The notes under the pieces are model-generated. The model was given only the letters and a program-made list of their open reading frames with translations, was not told the DNA's origin and did no database searches. Both the position numbers and the translations under genes were made by a program. Shown here in pieces: positions 44,513-52,965 of a stretch of 64,000 nucleotides of DNA (position 1 is the first letter of the stretch; each line of letters opens with the position of its first letter). The stretch lies in contig CCFG01000017.1 in assembly GCA_000752215.1 (NCBI GenBank), positions 868,001 through 932,000 of the forward strand. The letters are read 5' to 3'. This stretch comes from a bacterium MS4. Lineage in GTDB: Bacteria; Bacillota; Clostridia; Oscillospirales; Acutalibacteraceae.

Positions 44513-45133
44513 ATGGAGCTTTTTCCGCAAAAAAACATAGGGGGCGTATTGGAAAAATCCCACACGCCCCGCAGCTACGGGAAAGACCGTATGATTTACT
44601 GGCAGGAAGCCCCCGCCGGTGAATTCTATTATTTAAAGCACGGAAAGGTAAAAATTTTCCTCAGCTCGGAAAACGGCATGGAAAAAACCCTCACCGTTCT
44701 GGAACCGGGAAGCATCTTCGGCGAAGCGGCCTTTTTCGACGGAATGCCGAGAGTTTCCAGCGCCAAAACGCTGGTAAAATCCGAGATCATCACGGTCACC
44801 CGGCAAAGCCTGATGGACTGTATCCGCCGGGAGCCGCAGCTCGCCATGTACCTGCTCACTTACCTGTCGCAGACCATCCGCATGCTTTCCGCCCAGGTCA
44901 ATTCCATGACCTTCCTGCAGGCCGGCCAGCGGCTTGCGCGGCTGCTGCTCAGCCTGGAAAAAAGCGGAACCGTTTCCGCCACCCACGACGATCTGGCCGG
45001 GCTCGCGGGCGTGTCGCGCGTGACCGTCAGCCGTATCCTGACCCGGTTCGCCCAAAAGGGCTGGACCGCCGCCCGCTACCGGGAGGTGGAGATTCTGGAT
45101 GAAGCGGGCCTGAAAGGCTTTATCGAAGAATGA
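44513..45133 (+). CDS. Crp/Fnr-family transcriptional regulator
   Basis: 206 residues. Cyclic-nucleotide-binding-like domain (FYYLKHGKVKIFLSSENGME, LEPGSIFGEAAFFDGMPRVS), long dimer helix, then a helix-turn-helix THDDLAGLAGVSRVTVSRIL. Only one Cys (Cys103), so no Fe-S cluster of the Fnr kind. Ligand unknown. GGAGG lies 8 bases before the ATG. Targets may include its own promoter and divergent leuC. Confidence 0.88.
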   Translation: MELFPQKNIGGVLEKSHTPRSYGKDRMIYWQEAPAGEFYYLKHGKVKIFLSSENGMEKTLTVLEPGSIFGEAAFFDGMPRVSSAKTLVKSEIITVTRQSLMDCIRREPQLAMYLLTYLSQTIRMLSAQVNSMTFLQAGQRLARLLLSLEKSGTVSATHDDLAGLAGVSRVTVSRILTRFAQKGWTAARYREVEILDEAGLKGFIEE

Positions 45134-45204
45134 CCTTCCAAACAAAGTTCCGGCAATCTGTTGTCAAATATTTTTAAACAAACACTTTTTTTGTCAAATA
45201 GTCA

Positions 45205-45232
45205 TTGACAATTATGAATTTTTTATTATAAT
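45205..45232 (+). promoter_or_regulatory. Promoter of the licT-PTS operon
   Basis: TTGACA (45205-45210), 16 bases, TATAAT (45227-45232): near consensus, so control is likely by antitermination downstream rather than at initiation. Confidence 0.8.
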
Positions 45233-45247
45233 AAGGTCACAGGGTAG

Positions 45248-45312
45248 TAATTGTGATACCATGAAACAAGCTAAACCTATCATCCGTTCAGGACGGATGA
45301 TAGGTTTTTTTG
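45248..45312 (+). promoter_or_regulatory. RAT antiterminator element and overlapping terminator
   Basis: attgtgataccatgaaacaa then gctaaaccta (45250-45279) lines up without gaps with the RNA targets of LicT/BglG proteins (ATTGT... ...GCAAAACCTA). It overlaps the left arm of a strong terminator (45273-45286 with 45294-45307, then tttttt). The protein encoded just downstream would bind the RAT, prevent the terminator and switch the operon on. Confidence 0.8.
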
Positions 45313-45336
45313 TTTTTACTAAAGAGGGGTGAAAAC

Positions 45337-46176
45337 GTGGAAATTGTGAAAATTCTGAACAACAATTTCGCAATTGTAAAAGAACAGGACGGCATCGAAA
45401 AAATCATTATGGGCAGAGGCGTCTGCTTCGGCAAAAAAGTCGGTGCGTCCGTCGAAACCGGCAAAGTCGAAAAAATATTTTACCTGCAGGACAAAACGCA
45501 GGCGGCAAGGCTTGAGGAGCTGATCATGAAGCTGCCGCTGGATCAGCTGAAGCTGGCGGAACGCATTGTCAACGAGGCGCGGCTTCAGCTTGGAAAAAAG
45601 ATCAGTGACGCAATTTATATCTCCCTGGCAGATCACATCAGCTTTTCCATTAAGCGGTTCAAGGAAGGCGTGAATATCCGGAATTCCCTGCTCTGGGATA
45701 TTCAGAGATTTTATCCGGAGGAATATCGGTTCGGCCTGACGGCTCTGAATCTGATCGAGGAACAGTACGGCATCCGGCTGCCCGACGACGAGGCGGGCTT
45801 CATTGCCCTGCACATTGTCAATGCGGACCAGAAGGATGCGGACGACGATATGTACCGCGTCACACAGATCATGAAGGACCTGACAAACATCGTGAAGTAC
45901 ACCTATGCGCGTGACTTCGATGTCACTTCCCTTTCCTACCACCGCTTTATTACCCACCTGCGGTTTTTTGTCCAAAGGACTCTGGCGAACAAAACCTACA
46001 GCGATGAATCCATGGACAACGAGTTGTTTGCAATGGTCAAGGAGAAGTATTCCATGGCCTACGGATGCGTCCTCAAAATAGAGGATTATCTGGAAACGGA
46101 ATGCGGGCTGTCGGTCACGGACGAGGAAAAAATATATTTATCAATCCACATTGAGCGCTCTATGAGCAACACATAA
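45337..46176 (+). CDS. licT: LicT/BglG-family transcription antiterminator
   Basis: 279 residues from the GTG at 45337 (AGGGG 7 bases upstream). The RNA-binding CAT domain (VEIVKILNNNFAIVKEQDGI, IMGRGVCFGKKVGASV) is followed by two PTS regulation domains: PRD1 (LADHISFSIKRFKEGVNIRN, NLIEEQYGIRLPDDEAGFIA, LHIVN) and PRD2 (LSYHRFITHLRFFVQRTLAN, YLSIHIERS). Phosphorylation of PRD His residues by the PTS senses sugar. It is autoregulated through the RAT upstream and controls the PTS transporter downstream. Confidence 0.93.
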   Translation: MEIVKILNNNFAIVKEQDGIEKIIMGRGVCFGKKVGASVETGKVEKIFYLQDKTQAARLEELIMKLPLDQLKLAERIVNEARLQLGKKISDAIYISLADHISFSIKRFKEGVNIRNSLLWDIQRFYPEEYRFGLTALNLIEEQYGIRLPDDEAGFIALHIVNADQKDADDDMYRVTQIMKDLTNIVKYTYARDFDVTSLSYHRFITHLRFFVQRTLANKTYSDESMDNELFAMVKEKYSMAYGCVLKIEDYLETECGLSVTDEEKIYLSIHIERSMSNT

Positions 46177-46179
46177 ATT

Positions 46180-46278
46180 ACAGCCATTCCATTTTAGTTG
46201 GCAAAATAAGCATGTTCTTCCCCCGCCTTCGGCGGGGGAAGAACGCAACCCGGTTGCAGAATCAATTGGAAATGCTGT
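46180..46278 (+). repeat. Dispersed ~100-bp imperfect palindrome, copy C
   Basis: Starts acagccattccattttagtt, central perfect hairpin ttcttcccccgcc / ggcgggggaagaa, ends ttggaaatgctgt. It lies between licT and the PTS gene, inside the probable operon, 40 bases before the PTS start. No T-run follows the hairpin. Confidence 0.85.
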
Positions 46279-46318
46279 AAGCAAGCGTACAACCATTTAT
46301 AAAAAAGGAGAGAGCAAA

Positions 46319-48244
46319 ATGGCAAAATACAGCGATCTGGTATCGTTCATTGTCGAAAATGTCGGCGGAAAAGACAATATTCTTTCTGTCAGCCACTGTA
46401 TGACGAGATTAAGGTTCCATCTGAAGGATTACTCGCTGATCAATGAAGCGAACATCGCTTCCAGCAGCAAAATCGCCACCGCGCAGAAAGCCGGCGGAGA
46501 ATATCAGGTGGTGGTCGGAACAATGGTGGGGGAAATTCACGCCGAACTGTCCTCTTTTCTGGGACTGAAAAGCGACGATTCCCAAACGGCGGAAAAGAGT
46601 GATTCCCTTCTGAACAGAATTATTCAGATTATTACAAAATCGATCACCCCTGTTCTGGGGGTTCTGATGGCCTCCGGACTGATTCAGGGCATGTTGGCCC
46701 TTTTGGTGGCCTGCGGTGTCTTAAAAACCACCGACGGCGCATACATCATTCTGAGCGTGATGGGAAACGCCCTGTTTAACTTCTTCCCCATTTTCCTGGG
46801 CTATACCGCCGCGAAGGCATTCAAGATGGACGGATTTGTCGGTATGGCGATCGGCGCCTGTCTGGTCTTTCCGACCATATTGGCAAACCTGACATCAGGC
46901 GACCCGTTGTTTACTCTGTTTGCCGGAACCATTTTCAGTACGCCCGTTTATAAAACGTTTTTCGGCATCCCGGTTATATTTCCGGCAACGGGTTATACCT
47001 CCACGGTCGTGCCCATCATCATTTCCATGTATTTCACCTCTAAATTTGAAAAATTTCTGAAAAATCACATTCCCGACATCGTCGCCTTTACGATCGTCCC
47101 CTTTCTGACAATAGCGGTCTGCGTTCCCCTGACGATTCTTGCCGTCGGACCCATCGCCAACTTTCTCTCCCTGCTGATAACGGCCGCCATTACTTACCTG
47201 AACAACCTGTCCCCTGTTATCACCTCGATCGTCGTGGGCATTGTCTATCAGCCGCTGGTCATTCTGGGTCTGCACTGGCCCCTGATTACGATCGGCATCA
47301 CCAATATGGGGGCAGTGGGCTCCGACTACATTATCCCGATGATCTTCACCGCTTCCTTTACGCAGACGGCGGTCGTTCTGGCGGTTTACTGCAAAACCAG
47401 AGACAAAAAGATCAAAAACATCTGCGTTCCCGCCATGATTTCAGGCTGCTTCTGCATTATTGAACCTGCGATTTACGGAATCACCCTGCCGGTCAAAAAG
47501 CGTTTTGCCTTCAGCATTGCCGGTGCGACCGTAGGCGCCGTGATTATTTCCCTGTTCGGCGCGAAGATGTACGCGGTAAGCGTCGGCGTGCTGGGCACCG
47601 TTGCGTTTATTAATCCGAACGGCGATATGGGCGGATTCTATATTGCCATTATCGCCACCCTCATTTCCATGGTTGTTTCCTTCCTGCTGACCTTCTTCAC
47701 CTTTAACGAGCAAAACCCCGGCGCGGTTTCGGCGTCCGGCGGCGACGGAACGGCCAATCTCCTGATTCATTCACCTCTGAAAGGAAAAACCGTCAAGCTG
47801 GAAAACGTGCAGGATGCGTCCTTTTCAAAAGGCGTTCTGGGAAAAGGAATCGCGATTTCGCCGTCGGAGGGAAAACTGGTCGCCCCGTGCGACGGAATCG
47901 TTTCCAACCTGTTTTCAACGGGCCACGCGCTCGGCATTACCAGCGACGACGGATGCGAGATTTTAATTCACGTGGGAATCGACACCGTCCGGCTGAACGG
48001 CAAATATTTTACAATCCGTACAAAACAGGGCAACCGGGTTAAAAAGGGCGACCTATTGGTGGAATTTGATATTGACGCCATCACGAAGGAAGGTTACAGC
48101 CTGATTACCCCCGTGCTCGTCACAAACAGCGACGACTATTTCGATATCGTAGAAACCACCAGTGAAAGCGTCGATTATCTGGAGCAGCTGATCCGGGTGC
48201 TGCCCAATAAAAAGGAAAACGCCGGAAAATTGGCGGAGGCTTAA
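46319..48244 (+). CDS. PTS beta-glucoside-type transporter, IIBCA
   Basis: 641 residues in the order IIB-IIC-IIA. IIB phospho-Cys27 is in SVSHCMTRLRFHLKD. IIC (about 105-460) has some ten membrane spans and the conserved GLHWPLITIGITNMGAVGSD. IIA carries the phospho-His at about 551 (CEILIHVGIDTVRLNGKYF). This is the Glc/beta-glucoside superfamily, which imports and phosphorylates a sugar. The exact sugar is open: the usual phospho-beta-glucosidase partner is missing and an ADP-ribosylglycohydrolase-like gene follows directly. Confidence 0.93.
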   Translation: MAKYSDLVSFIVENVGGKDNILSVSHCMTRLRFHLKDYSLINEANIASSSKIATAQKAGGEYQVVVGTMVGEIHAELSSFLGLKSDDSQTAEKSDSLLNRIIQIITKSITPVLGVLMASGLIQGMLALLVACGVLKTTDGAYIILSVMGNALFNFFPIFLGYTAAKAFKMDGFVGMAIGACLVFPTILANLTSGDPLFTLFAGTIFSTPVYKTFFGIPVIFPATGYTSTVVPIIISMYFTSKFEKFLKNHIPDIVAFTIVPFLTIAVCVPLTILAVGPIANFLSLLITAAITYLNNLSPVITSIVVGIVYQPLVILGLHWPLITIGITNMGAVGSDYIIPMIFTASFTQTAVVLAVYCKTRDKKIKNICVPAMISGCFCIIEPAIYGITLPVKKRFAFSIAGATVGAVIISLFGAKMYAVSVGVLGTVAFINPNGDMGGFYIAIIATLISMVVSFLLTFFTFNEQNPGAVSASGGDGTANLLIHSPLKGKTVKLENVQDASFSKGVLGKGIAISPSEGKLVAPCDGIVSNLFSTGHALGITSDDGCEILIHVGIDTVRLNGKYFTIRTKQGNRVKKGDLLVEFDIDAITKEGYSLITPVLVTNSDDYFDIVETTSESVDYLEQLIRVLPNKKENAGKLAEA

Positions 48245-49255
48245 ATGAAAACTGAAAAAAACACGGCGCTCTATTCCAGAATCAGGGGTGTTCTGATCGG
48301 CGGGGCCTACGGGGACGCCATGGGAATGCCCACGGAGTTCTGGACGCAGGAGCACATCCTCTCCCGATTCCCTCAGGGGGTCGGCGGTCTTCTTCCCTCC
48401 CAGCCGGACGACTTTTTCGGCAGGAGCATGTCTGCCGGTGAAATTACGGACGATACCATCAATACCGTCATGATTGCGGACATGCTCGCGGAAAATCACG
48501 GCTCGATCAATACGGAAAGCTATCTTAAAAGGCTCATCGCGTGGAAAAACGAATCGGAAGTAGCCGCCCTTGTATGCGGCCCCAGTACCTTAAAGGCTCT
48601 GGAAGCGATCGAGCGGGGCGTATCCGTGGAGGTGACCGGAAAGCTCGGCACCACAAACGGCGCCGCAATGAAAATAAGCCCTGTGGGAATTCTTTCCGAC
48701 TACCGCCGCCCCGACGACTTGATCGCCAGCGTAAGCGCAATCTGCAAGCCCTCCCACAACACCTCCATCGCCATTCAGGGCGCCAGCGTTGTCGCGGCAA
48801 TGGTCAGCTATGCCGTCTCAGGGGGAAACGACATTCCTGCCATGTGGGAACTGGCGGAGGAGATTTCCGTACGGGCAAAACGGAGCGGGTTCCAGATCCC
48901 GTCGGCTTCTCTCACGGAAAGAATGAAGCTGGCAAAACAGCTGATTCAAAACCGCACCGCGGCGGAGGCGATGAAAAGACTCTATGACGTCGTCGGCACC
49001 GGGGTGGAAACCATCGAGACCATTCCGTCCGTTCTCGCCGTGATCGAGCTGTCCGAAGGGGACCCCCTGGCCTCCGCAAAAATCAGCGCGTCGCTCGGCG
49101 GAGATACGGATACCATCGGGGCCATCTCCACGGCGATCTGCGGAGGAATGAACCCGGGCTTTCCCGATTCCCTGGTCCATGAGCTGGAGAACGTGAATCA
49201 CCTTGACTTTGACCGGCTCAGCGGCCGGCTGTATCCCTTTTCTCCCTACGCATAA
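48245..49255 (+). CDS. ADP-ribosylglycohydrolase (DraG-like) family protein
   Basis: 336 residues, ATG immediately after the PTS stop with GGAGG inside the PTS 3' end. Magnesium-site motifs of the family are visible: GVLIGGAYGDAMGMPTEFWT, GEITDDTINTVMIADMLAEN (Thr-Asp-Asp) and SASLGGDTDTIGAISTAICG (Gly-Asp-Thr-Asp). The family removes ADP-ribose from proteins or splits other N- or O-ribosyl bonds. Tight coupling to a PTS suggests that this member cleaves the imported phosphorylated compound, perhaps a ribosyl- or glycosyl-conjugate (inference). Confidence 0.88.
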   Translation: MKTEKNTALYSRIRGVLIGGAYGDAMGMPTEFWTQEHILSRFPQGVGGLLPSQPDDFFGRSMSAGEITDDTINTVMIADMLAENHGSINTESYLKRLIAWKNESEVAALVCGPSTLKALEAIERGVSVEVTGKLGTTNGAAMKISPVGILSDYRRPDDLIASVSAICKPSHNTSIAIQGASVVAAMVSYAVSGGNDIPAMWELAEEISVRAKRSGFQIPSASLTERMKLAKQLIQNRTAAEAMKRLYDVVGTGVETIETIPSVLAVIELSEGDPLASAKISASLGGDTDTIGAISTAICGGMNPGFPDSLVHELENVNHLDFDRLSGRLYPFSPYA

Positions 49256-49263
49256 AGAGTACA

Positions 49264-49304
49264 AAAAAACAGGCGGCCCCGATAAGGGCTGCCTGTTTTT
49301 TTTG
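49264..49304. terminator. Bidirectional terminator
   Basis: Stem aacaggcggccc / gggctgcctgtt with A-run before and T-run after; it ends the PTS operon and leftward lysS. Confidence 0.85.
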
Positions 49305-49316
49305 TAAAGATTCTGA

Positions 49317-50828
49317 TTAGTCCTTCGGCTTCATGGTCGGGAACAGAAGCACGTCGCGGATGGACGCGCTGTCGGTCAGGAGCATGACCAGCCGGTCGAT
49401 ACCCATCCCCATCCCGCCGGTCGGCGGCATGCCGTACTCCAGAGCGGTCAGGAAATCCTCGTCGATCATATTGGCTTCTTCGTCGCCCGCGGCGCGCAGC
49501 TCCATCTGGTGCATAAAACGGCCGCGCTGGTCGATCGGGTCGTTCAGCTCGGAGTAGGCGTTCGCCAACTCACGGCGGGTAATGAACAGCTCAAACCGCT
49601 CCACCAGCTCCGGGCAGTCCTGCTTGCGCTTGGTCAGCGGAGAGACCTCCACCGGATAATCGTAGATAAAGGTCGGCTGCAGGAGATGCTCCTCCACTTT
49701 TTCCTCAAACGCCAGCGACATGATATCGCCCCATTTGTCGGTGCTCTTGGTTACAAGCCCCAGCTCCTTTGCGACCGCTTTCGCCTTTTCGGTGTCGCCC
49801 TTGAAGGAGAGGAAGTCAATTCCCGCGTATTCCTTGATCGCGTCGTTCATGGAAAGGCGCTTGAACGGCAGGGCCAGACTGACGTCCTCGCCCTGATAGG
49901 TGATCTGGTCGGACCCGCACGCCTTCACGGCGCACTCGTGGATCATATTCTCGGTAATTTCCATCATCCCGCGGTAATCCGTGTACGCTTCGTAAAGCTC
50001 GATGGTGGTGAATTCCGGGTTGTGTTTGACATCCATTCCCTCGTTGCGGAAAATGCGGCCGATTTCGTAGACACGCTCCATCCCGCCGACGATCAGCCTT
50101 TTCAGGTGCAGCTCCGTCGCGATCCTTAAGTACATATCGATGTCAAGCGTATTGTGATGCGTAATAAACGGCCGTGCGGTAGCGCCGCCCGCAATGTTGC
50201 TGAGCACGGGCGTTTCCACCTCGATATAGGATTTTTCATCCAGAAAGTTGCGGATGGTTTTCATGATTTCACTGCGCTTGATAAAGGTATCCTTTACCTC
50301 CGGGTTGACGATCAGGTCAAGGTAGCGCTGGCGGTAGCGCAGGTCGGTGTCCTTCAGCCCGTGGAATTTTTCCGGCATGGGCAGCAGCGATTTGGAGAGC
50401 AGCTTTATTTCTTTGGCGTGAACGGAAATTTCTCCTCTGCGAGTTTTGAAAACATATCCCTTTACGCTGACAATGTCGCCCAGATCCCAGTAGCTTTTCA
50501 GGTCGTTATAGCTTTCCTCGCCCACCTGGTCGATTTTCAGGTAAACCTGTATCCTGCCGGTGCGGTCGTGGATATCCAGAAAACTCGCCTTGCCCATGTC
50601 GCGCCAGCTCATAACGCGGCCGGCGATGCATACGTCGCTGTTTTCCAGCTTTTCAAAGGACTGGCGGATTTCCTGTGCGGTCGTATCCCGCGGGCAGACC
50701 GTAATGGCAAACGGGTCCCTGCCGGCCTGCTGAAGCGCCGTCAGCTTATCCCTGCGTATCTGCAGCAGTTCGCTGACATCCTGCTCCGGCTGGCAGGTTT
50801 CCTTCGTCTCATCGATTGTTTCGCTCAT
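49317..50828 (-). CDS. lysS: Lysyl-tRNA synthetase, class II
   Basis: 503 residues. N-terminal OB-fold ([20 protein letters not shown], then [15 protein letters not shown]) and class II core: motif 1 around [20 protein letters not shown] with [17 protein letters not shown], motif 2 [20 protein letters not shown], motif 3 [20 protein letters not shown]. Charges tRNA-Lys. It follows greA after 43 bases on the same strand, a common pairing. Confidence 0.96.
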   Translation of the reverse strand: MSETIDETKETCQPEQDVSELLQIRRDKLTALQQAGRDPFAITVCPRDTTAQEIRQSFEKLENSDVCIAGRVMSWRDMGKASFLDIHDRTGRIQVYLKIDQVGEESYNDLKSYWDLGDIVSVKGYVFKTRRGEISVHAKEIKLLSKSLLPMPEKFHGLKDTDLRYRQRYLDLIVNPEVKDTFIKRSEIMKTIRNFLDEKSYIEVETPVLSNIAGGATARPFITHHNTLDIDMYLRIATELHLKRLIVGGMERVYEIGRIFRNEGMDVKHNPEFTTIELYEAYTDYRGMMEITENMIHECAVKACGSDQITYQGEDVSLALPFKRLSMNDAIKEYAGIDFLSFKGDTEKAKAVAKELGLVTKSTDKWGDIMSLAFEEKVEEHLLQPTFIYDYPVEVSPLTKRKQDCPELVERFELFITRRELANAYSELNDPIDQRGRFMHQMELRAAGDEEANMIDEDFLTALEYGMPPTGGMGMGIDRLVMLLTDSASIRDVLLFPTMKPKD

Positions 50829-50871
50829 TTGTAACTCTCCTAAATCATAAATTCACTCCCGCTGAAAAACG

Positions 50872-51357
50872 TTATTTGGAGATGGTGAGAACCTCGTATT
50901 CCATCGTTCCGGCGGGAACCTCAACTTCAATTTTATCGCCGATGCCGTGGCTCAAAAGGGATTTTCCGACCAGCGATTCGTCGGAAATGCTTCCGTTCAC
51001 CGGGTCGGCTTCGTTGGAGCCGACAATTTTATAGTTGGCGACGCTGCTGTTTCCGGTCGAGGGGTTTGTCACCCTTACCTCTACCTTGGAGCCGATATGG
51101 ATATTCTCATTGCTGAGCTCGTCTTCGTCGATCACCTTGACGTTTTTCAGCATGACCTCAATATCCGCAATACGGGCTTCCACGATCGCCTGATCGTTTT
51201 TCGCCTCGTCATATTCGCTGTTTTCAGACAAGTCGCCGAAGGAAAGAGCGATCTTGATTTTCTCCGCCACTTCCTTGCGTTTGACGCTTTTCAGCTCTTC
51301 CAGCTCGTTTTCAAGCTTTTCAAGACCTTCTTTTGTCAAAATTACCTGTTTAACCAT
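50872..51357 (-). CDS. greA: Transcription elongation factor GreA
   Basis: 161 residues from the ATG at 51357 (GGTGG 9 bases upstream; the longer frame enters repeat copy D). The coiled-coil finger [20 protein letters not shown] has, at its tip, [20 protein letters not shown] with the acidic residues that promote RNA cleavage in backtracked RNA polymerase. The C-terminal FKBP-like domain ends [20 protein letters not shown]. First gene of greA-lysS. Confidence 0.95.
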   Translation of the reverse strand: MVKQVILTKEGLEKLENELEELKSVKRKEVAEKIKIALSFGDLSENSEYDEAKNDQAIVEARIADIEVMLKNVKVIDEDELSNENIHIGSKVEVRVTNPSTGNSSVANYKIVGSNEADPVNGSISDESLVGKSLLSHGIGDKIEVEVPAGTMEYEVLTISK

Positions 51358-51400
51358 ATATAATAACCACCTTTTCAATGCAATTTCTTGCACTTTTTCT

Positions 51401-51500
51401 ACAGCGTTTTCCCTTACAATGGCAGAATAATTTCGTGTTCCTCCTCCGCTTTCGGCGGGGGAGGAACACCCTTCCACCTGTCACTGTAAACAGGATTGCT
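51401..51500 (-). repeat. Dispersed ~100-bp imperfect palindrome, copy D
   Basis: Starts acagcgttttcccttacaat on the plus strand, central hairpin gttcctcctccgctttcggc with complement, ends acaggattgct. It is the most diverged of the full-length copies. It lies 43 bases upstream of greA, but with the opposite orientation relative to the gene compared with copies A-C. Confidence 0.75.
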
Positions 51501-51621
51501 ATATTTTTCTATAATAAATACATTATAGTGATGCCGTACCGTTCTGTCAATAAAATCCGCCTCGGCGGGCGGATTTTCCAGAAAAAACAGGGATATGCAA
51601 ACGCATATCCCCAAGACCGGT

Positions 51622-52926
51622 TCAGTCCGTCGCGGCTCCGCTTTCCGCCGGTACCTCCGCAGCGGCGCCGGGGGCCTGGGAAACATTCGCTCCCTGCCGG
51701 ATCAGCGCGGAAACCGCGGCCTGCAGCTGCGCGTCCTGATCGCCCGCCAGCTGATTCTTCGCCAGCAGCTCGCGCTGGGCGTCGGTAAGCTCTTTGCTGA
51801 CATCCGCGTCAATGCCCTTGCCGTTAAAGACATTGCCGTTCAGAGTCAGGTAATTTGCCACGGAAAGGATAATGGCCGACCCGTCGGAAAGCGGCATCAC
51901 TTCATCCTTTGTGCCGAAGCCCGCCGTCTTTTCCCCGACCAGCAGTCCTTTTTTATAGTCCTTGATATCGGACGCAAAAATTTCCGCCGCGCCAAAGGTG
52001 TTCCGGTCGACAATCACCGAAATGGGCAGGCTGACCTCGTTTGCGTTGGAGGTGTGCTCCACGGTGACCTTTCCGGCCTTGTTCCTGTAGCTGACCGTAT
52101 TGCCCGCGGGCAAGAGCGTGTCCAGCATGGCGGCCATCCCGCCGACGCTTCCGCCGGAATTGCTTCTGAGGTCGACGACAATGCCCGCCGCGCCTTCCTT
52201 GATGCGCTGGGCGAGCAGCGTATTGAACTGCTCCGCGTTGTTATCGGTAAATTCGCTGATTTTCAGATAGGCCACGTTGCCGTTGATCATGGAGGAGGTG
52301 ATCGTCCGCTCGGTGTACTCCGCACGGGTCACGGTAATGCTGAGCTTTTCCGTTTTCGTTTCCGTCCCGCTGGAAGCTCCGGCGTCCTCCGTCCTGCGCA
52401 GGATGCCGAACTTCACCTTGGAACCGGAAACGCCGTCCAGCTTGTTGAGCGCGTCGCCGTAGGTGATGCGCACGATTTCCTTATCATCCATGCTGACAAT
52501 GGTGTCGCCCTTTTTGATTCCGCTTTTTTCGGCGGGTGAATTCGGCATTACCTCAATGACTTCCATATTGCCGTCGTTGTCGCGGGCGGTCTTGATGCCC
52601 ACGCCGATATTCTTTCCACTGTTTCCGCTGACATACGCCTTATATTTCTCCGCCGACAAATATTTTGCCTGTGAATCCCCCAACCCGGCCACGTATCCGG
52701 CGCAGATGCCGTCGTTCAAAGCGGTTTCATCCACCGCGCCGATATAATCCTGCCTTGCCTTCTGGTCGATCTCGCTCAGCTTCGTATACATCGCCTGACG
52801 CGCGTTGACATCCGCGACCTTGGTGTTGAAGTTCTTCATCGCGTAAACATACGTGAGGGAAACCGTAATGGAGGCCGTAACGGCAACAAGGGCAACCGCC
52901 GCGCCCCAGGTCAGCTTTCTGCTCAT
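51622..52926 (-). CDS. S41 (CtpA)-family protein lacking the catalytic Ser-Lys pair
   Basis: 434 residues: N-terminal membrane anchor (VALVAVTASITVSLTYVYAM), PDZ domain at about 100-200 (IEVMPNSPAEKSGIKKGDTI), then the S41 domain with the intact strand GAAGIVVDLRSNSGGSVGGM. At the nucleophile position the family NxASAxE pattern reads VDRNTFGAAEIFA, with Gly312 where Ser belongs. The general-base Lys is replaced by Phe337 in VGEKTAGFGTKDE. The 25-residue spacing of the two sites is normal. It is therefore probably an inactive, binding-only relative. It ends the ftsE-ftsX-M23 cluster and may control the hydrolase. Confidence 0.88.
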   Translation of the reverse strand: MSRKLTWGAAVALVAVTASITVSLTYVYAMKNFNTKVADVNARQAMYTKLSEIDQKARQDYIGAVDETALNDGICAGYVAGLGDSQAKYLSAEKYKAYVSGNSGKNIGVGIKTARDNDGNMEVIEVMPNSPAEKSGIKKGDTIVSMDDKEIVRITYGDALNKLDGVSGSKVKFGILRRTEDAGASSGTETKTEKLSITVTRAEYTERTITSSMINGNVAYLKISEFTDNNAEQFNTLLAQRIKEGAAGIVVDLRSNSGGSVGGMAAMLDTLLPAGNTVSYRNKAGKVTVEHTSNANEVSLPISVIVDRNTFGAAEIFASDIKDYKKGLLVGEKTAGFGTKDEVMPLSDGSAIILSVANYLTLNGNVFNGKGIDADVSKELTDAQRELLAKNQLAGDQDAQLQAAVSALIRQGANVSQAPGAAAEVPAESGAATD

Positions 52927-52965
52927 ATCGAATCAATCATTCCTTATTCTGGATTTTCCTTCCGC

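Noticed and set aside
46201-46260. Hairpin of palindrome copy C as a transcription terminator between licT and the PTS gene
   Set aside because: No T-run on either strand; it belongs to the dispersed element, and the operon switch is the terminator at 45273-45312.
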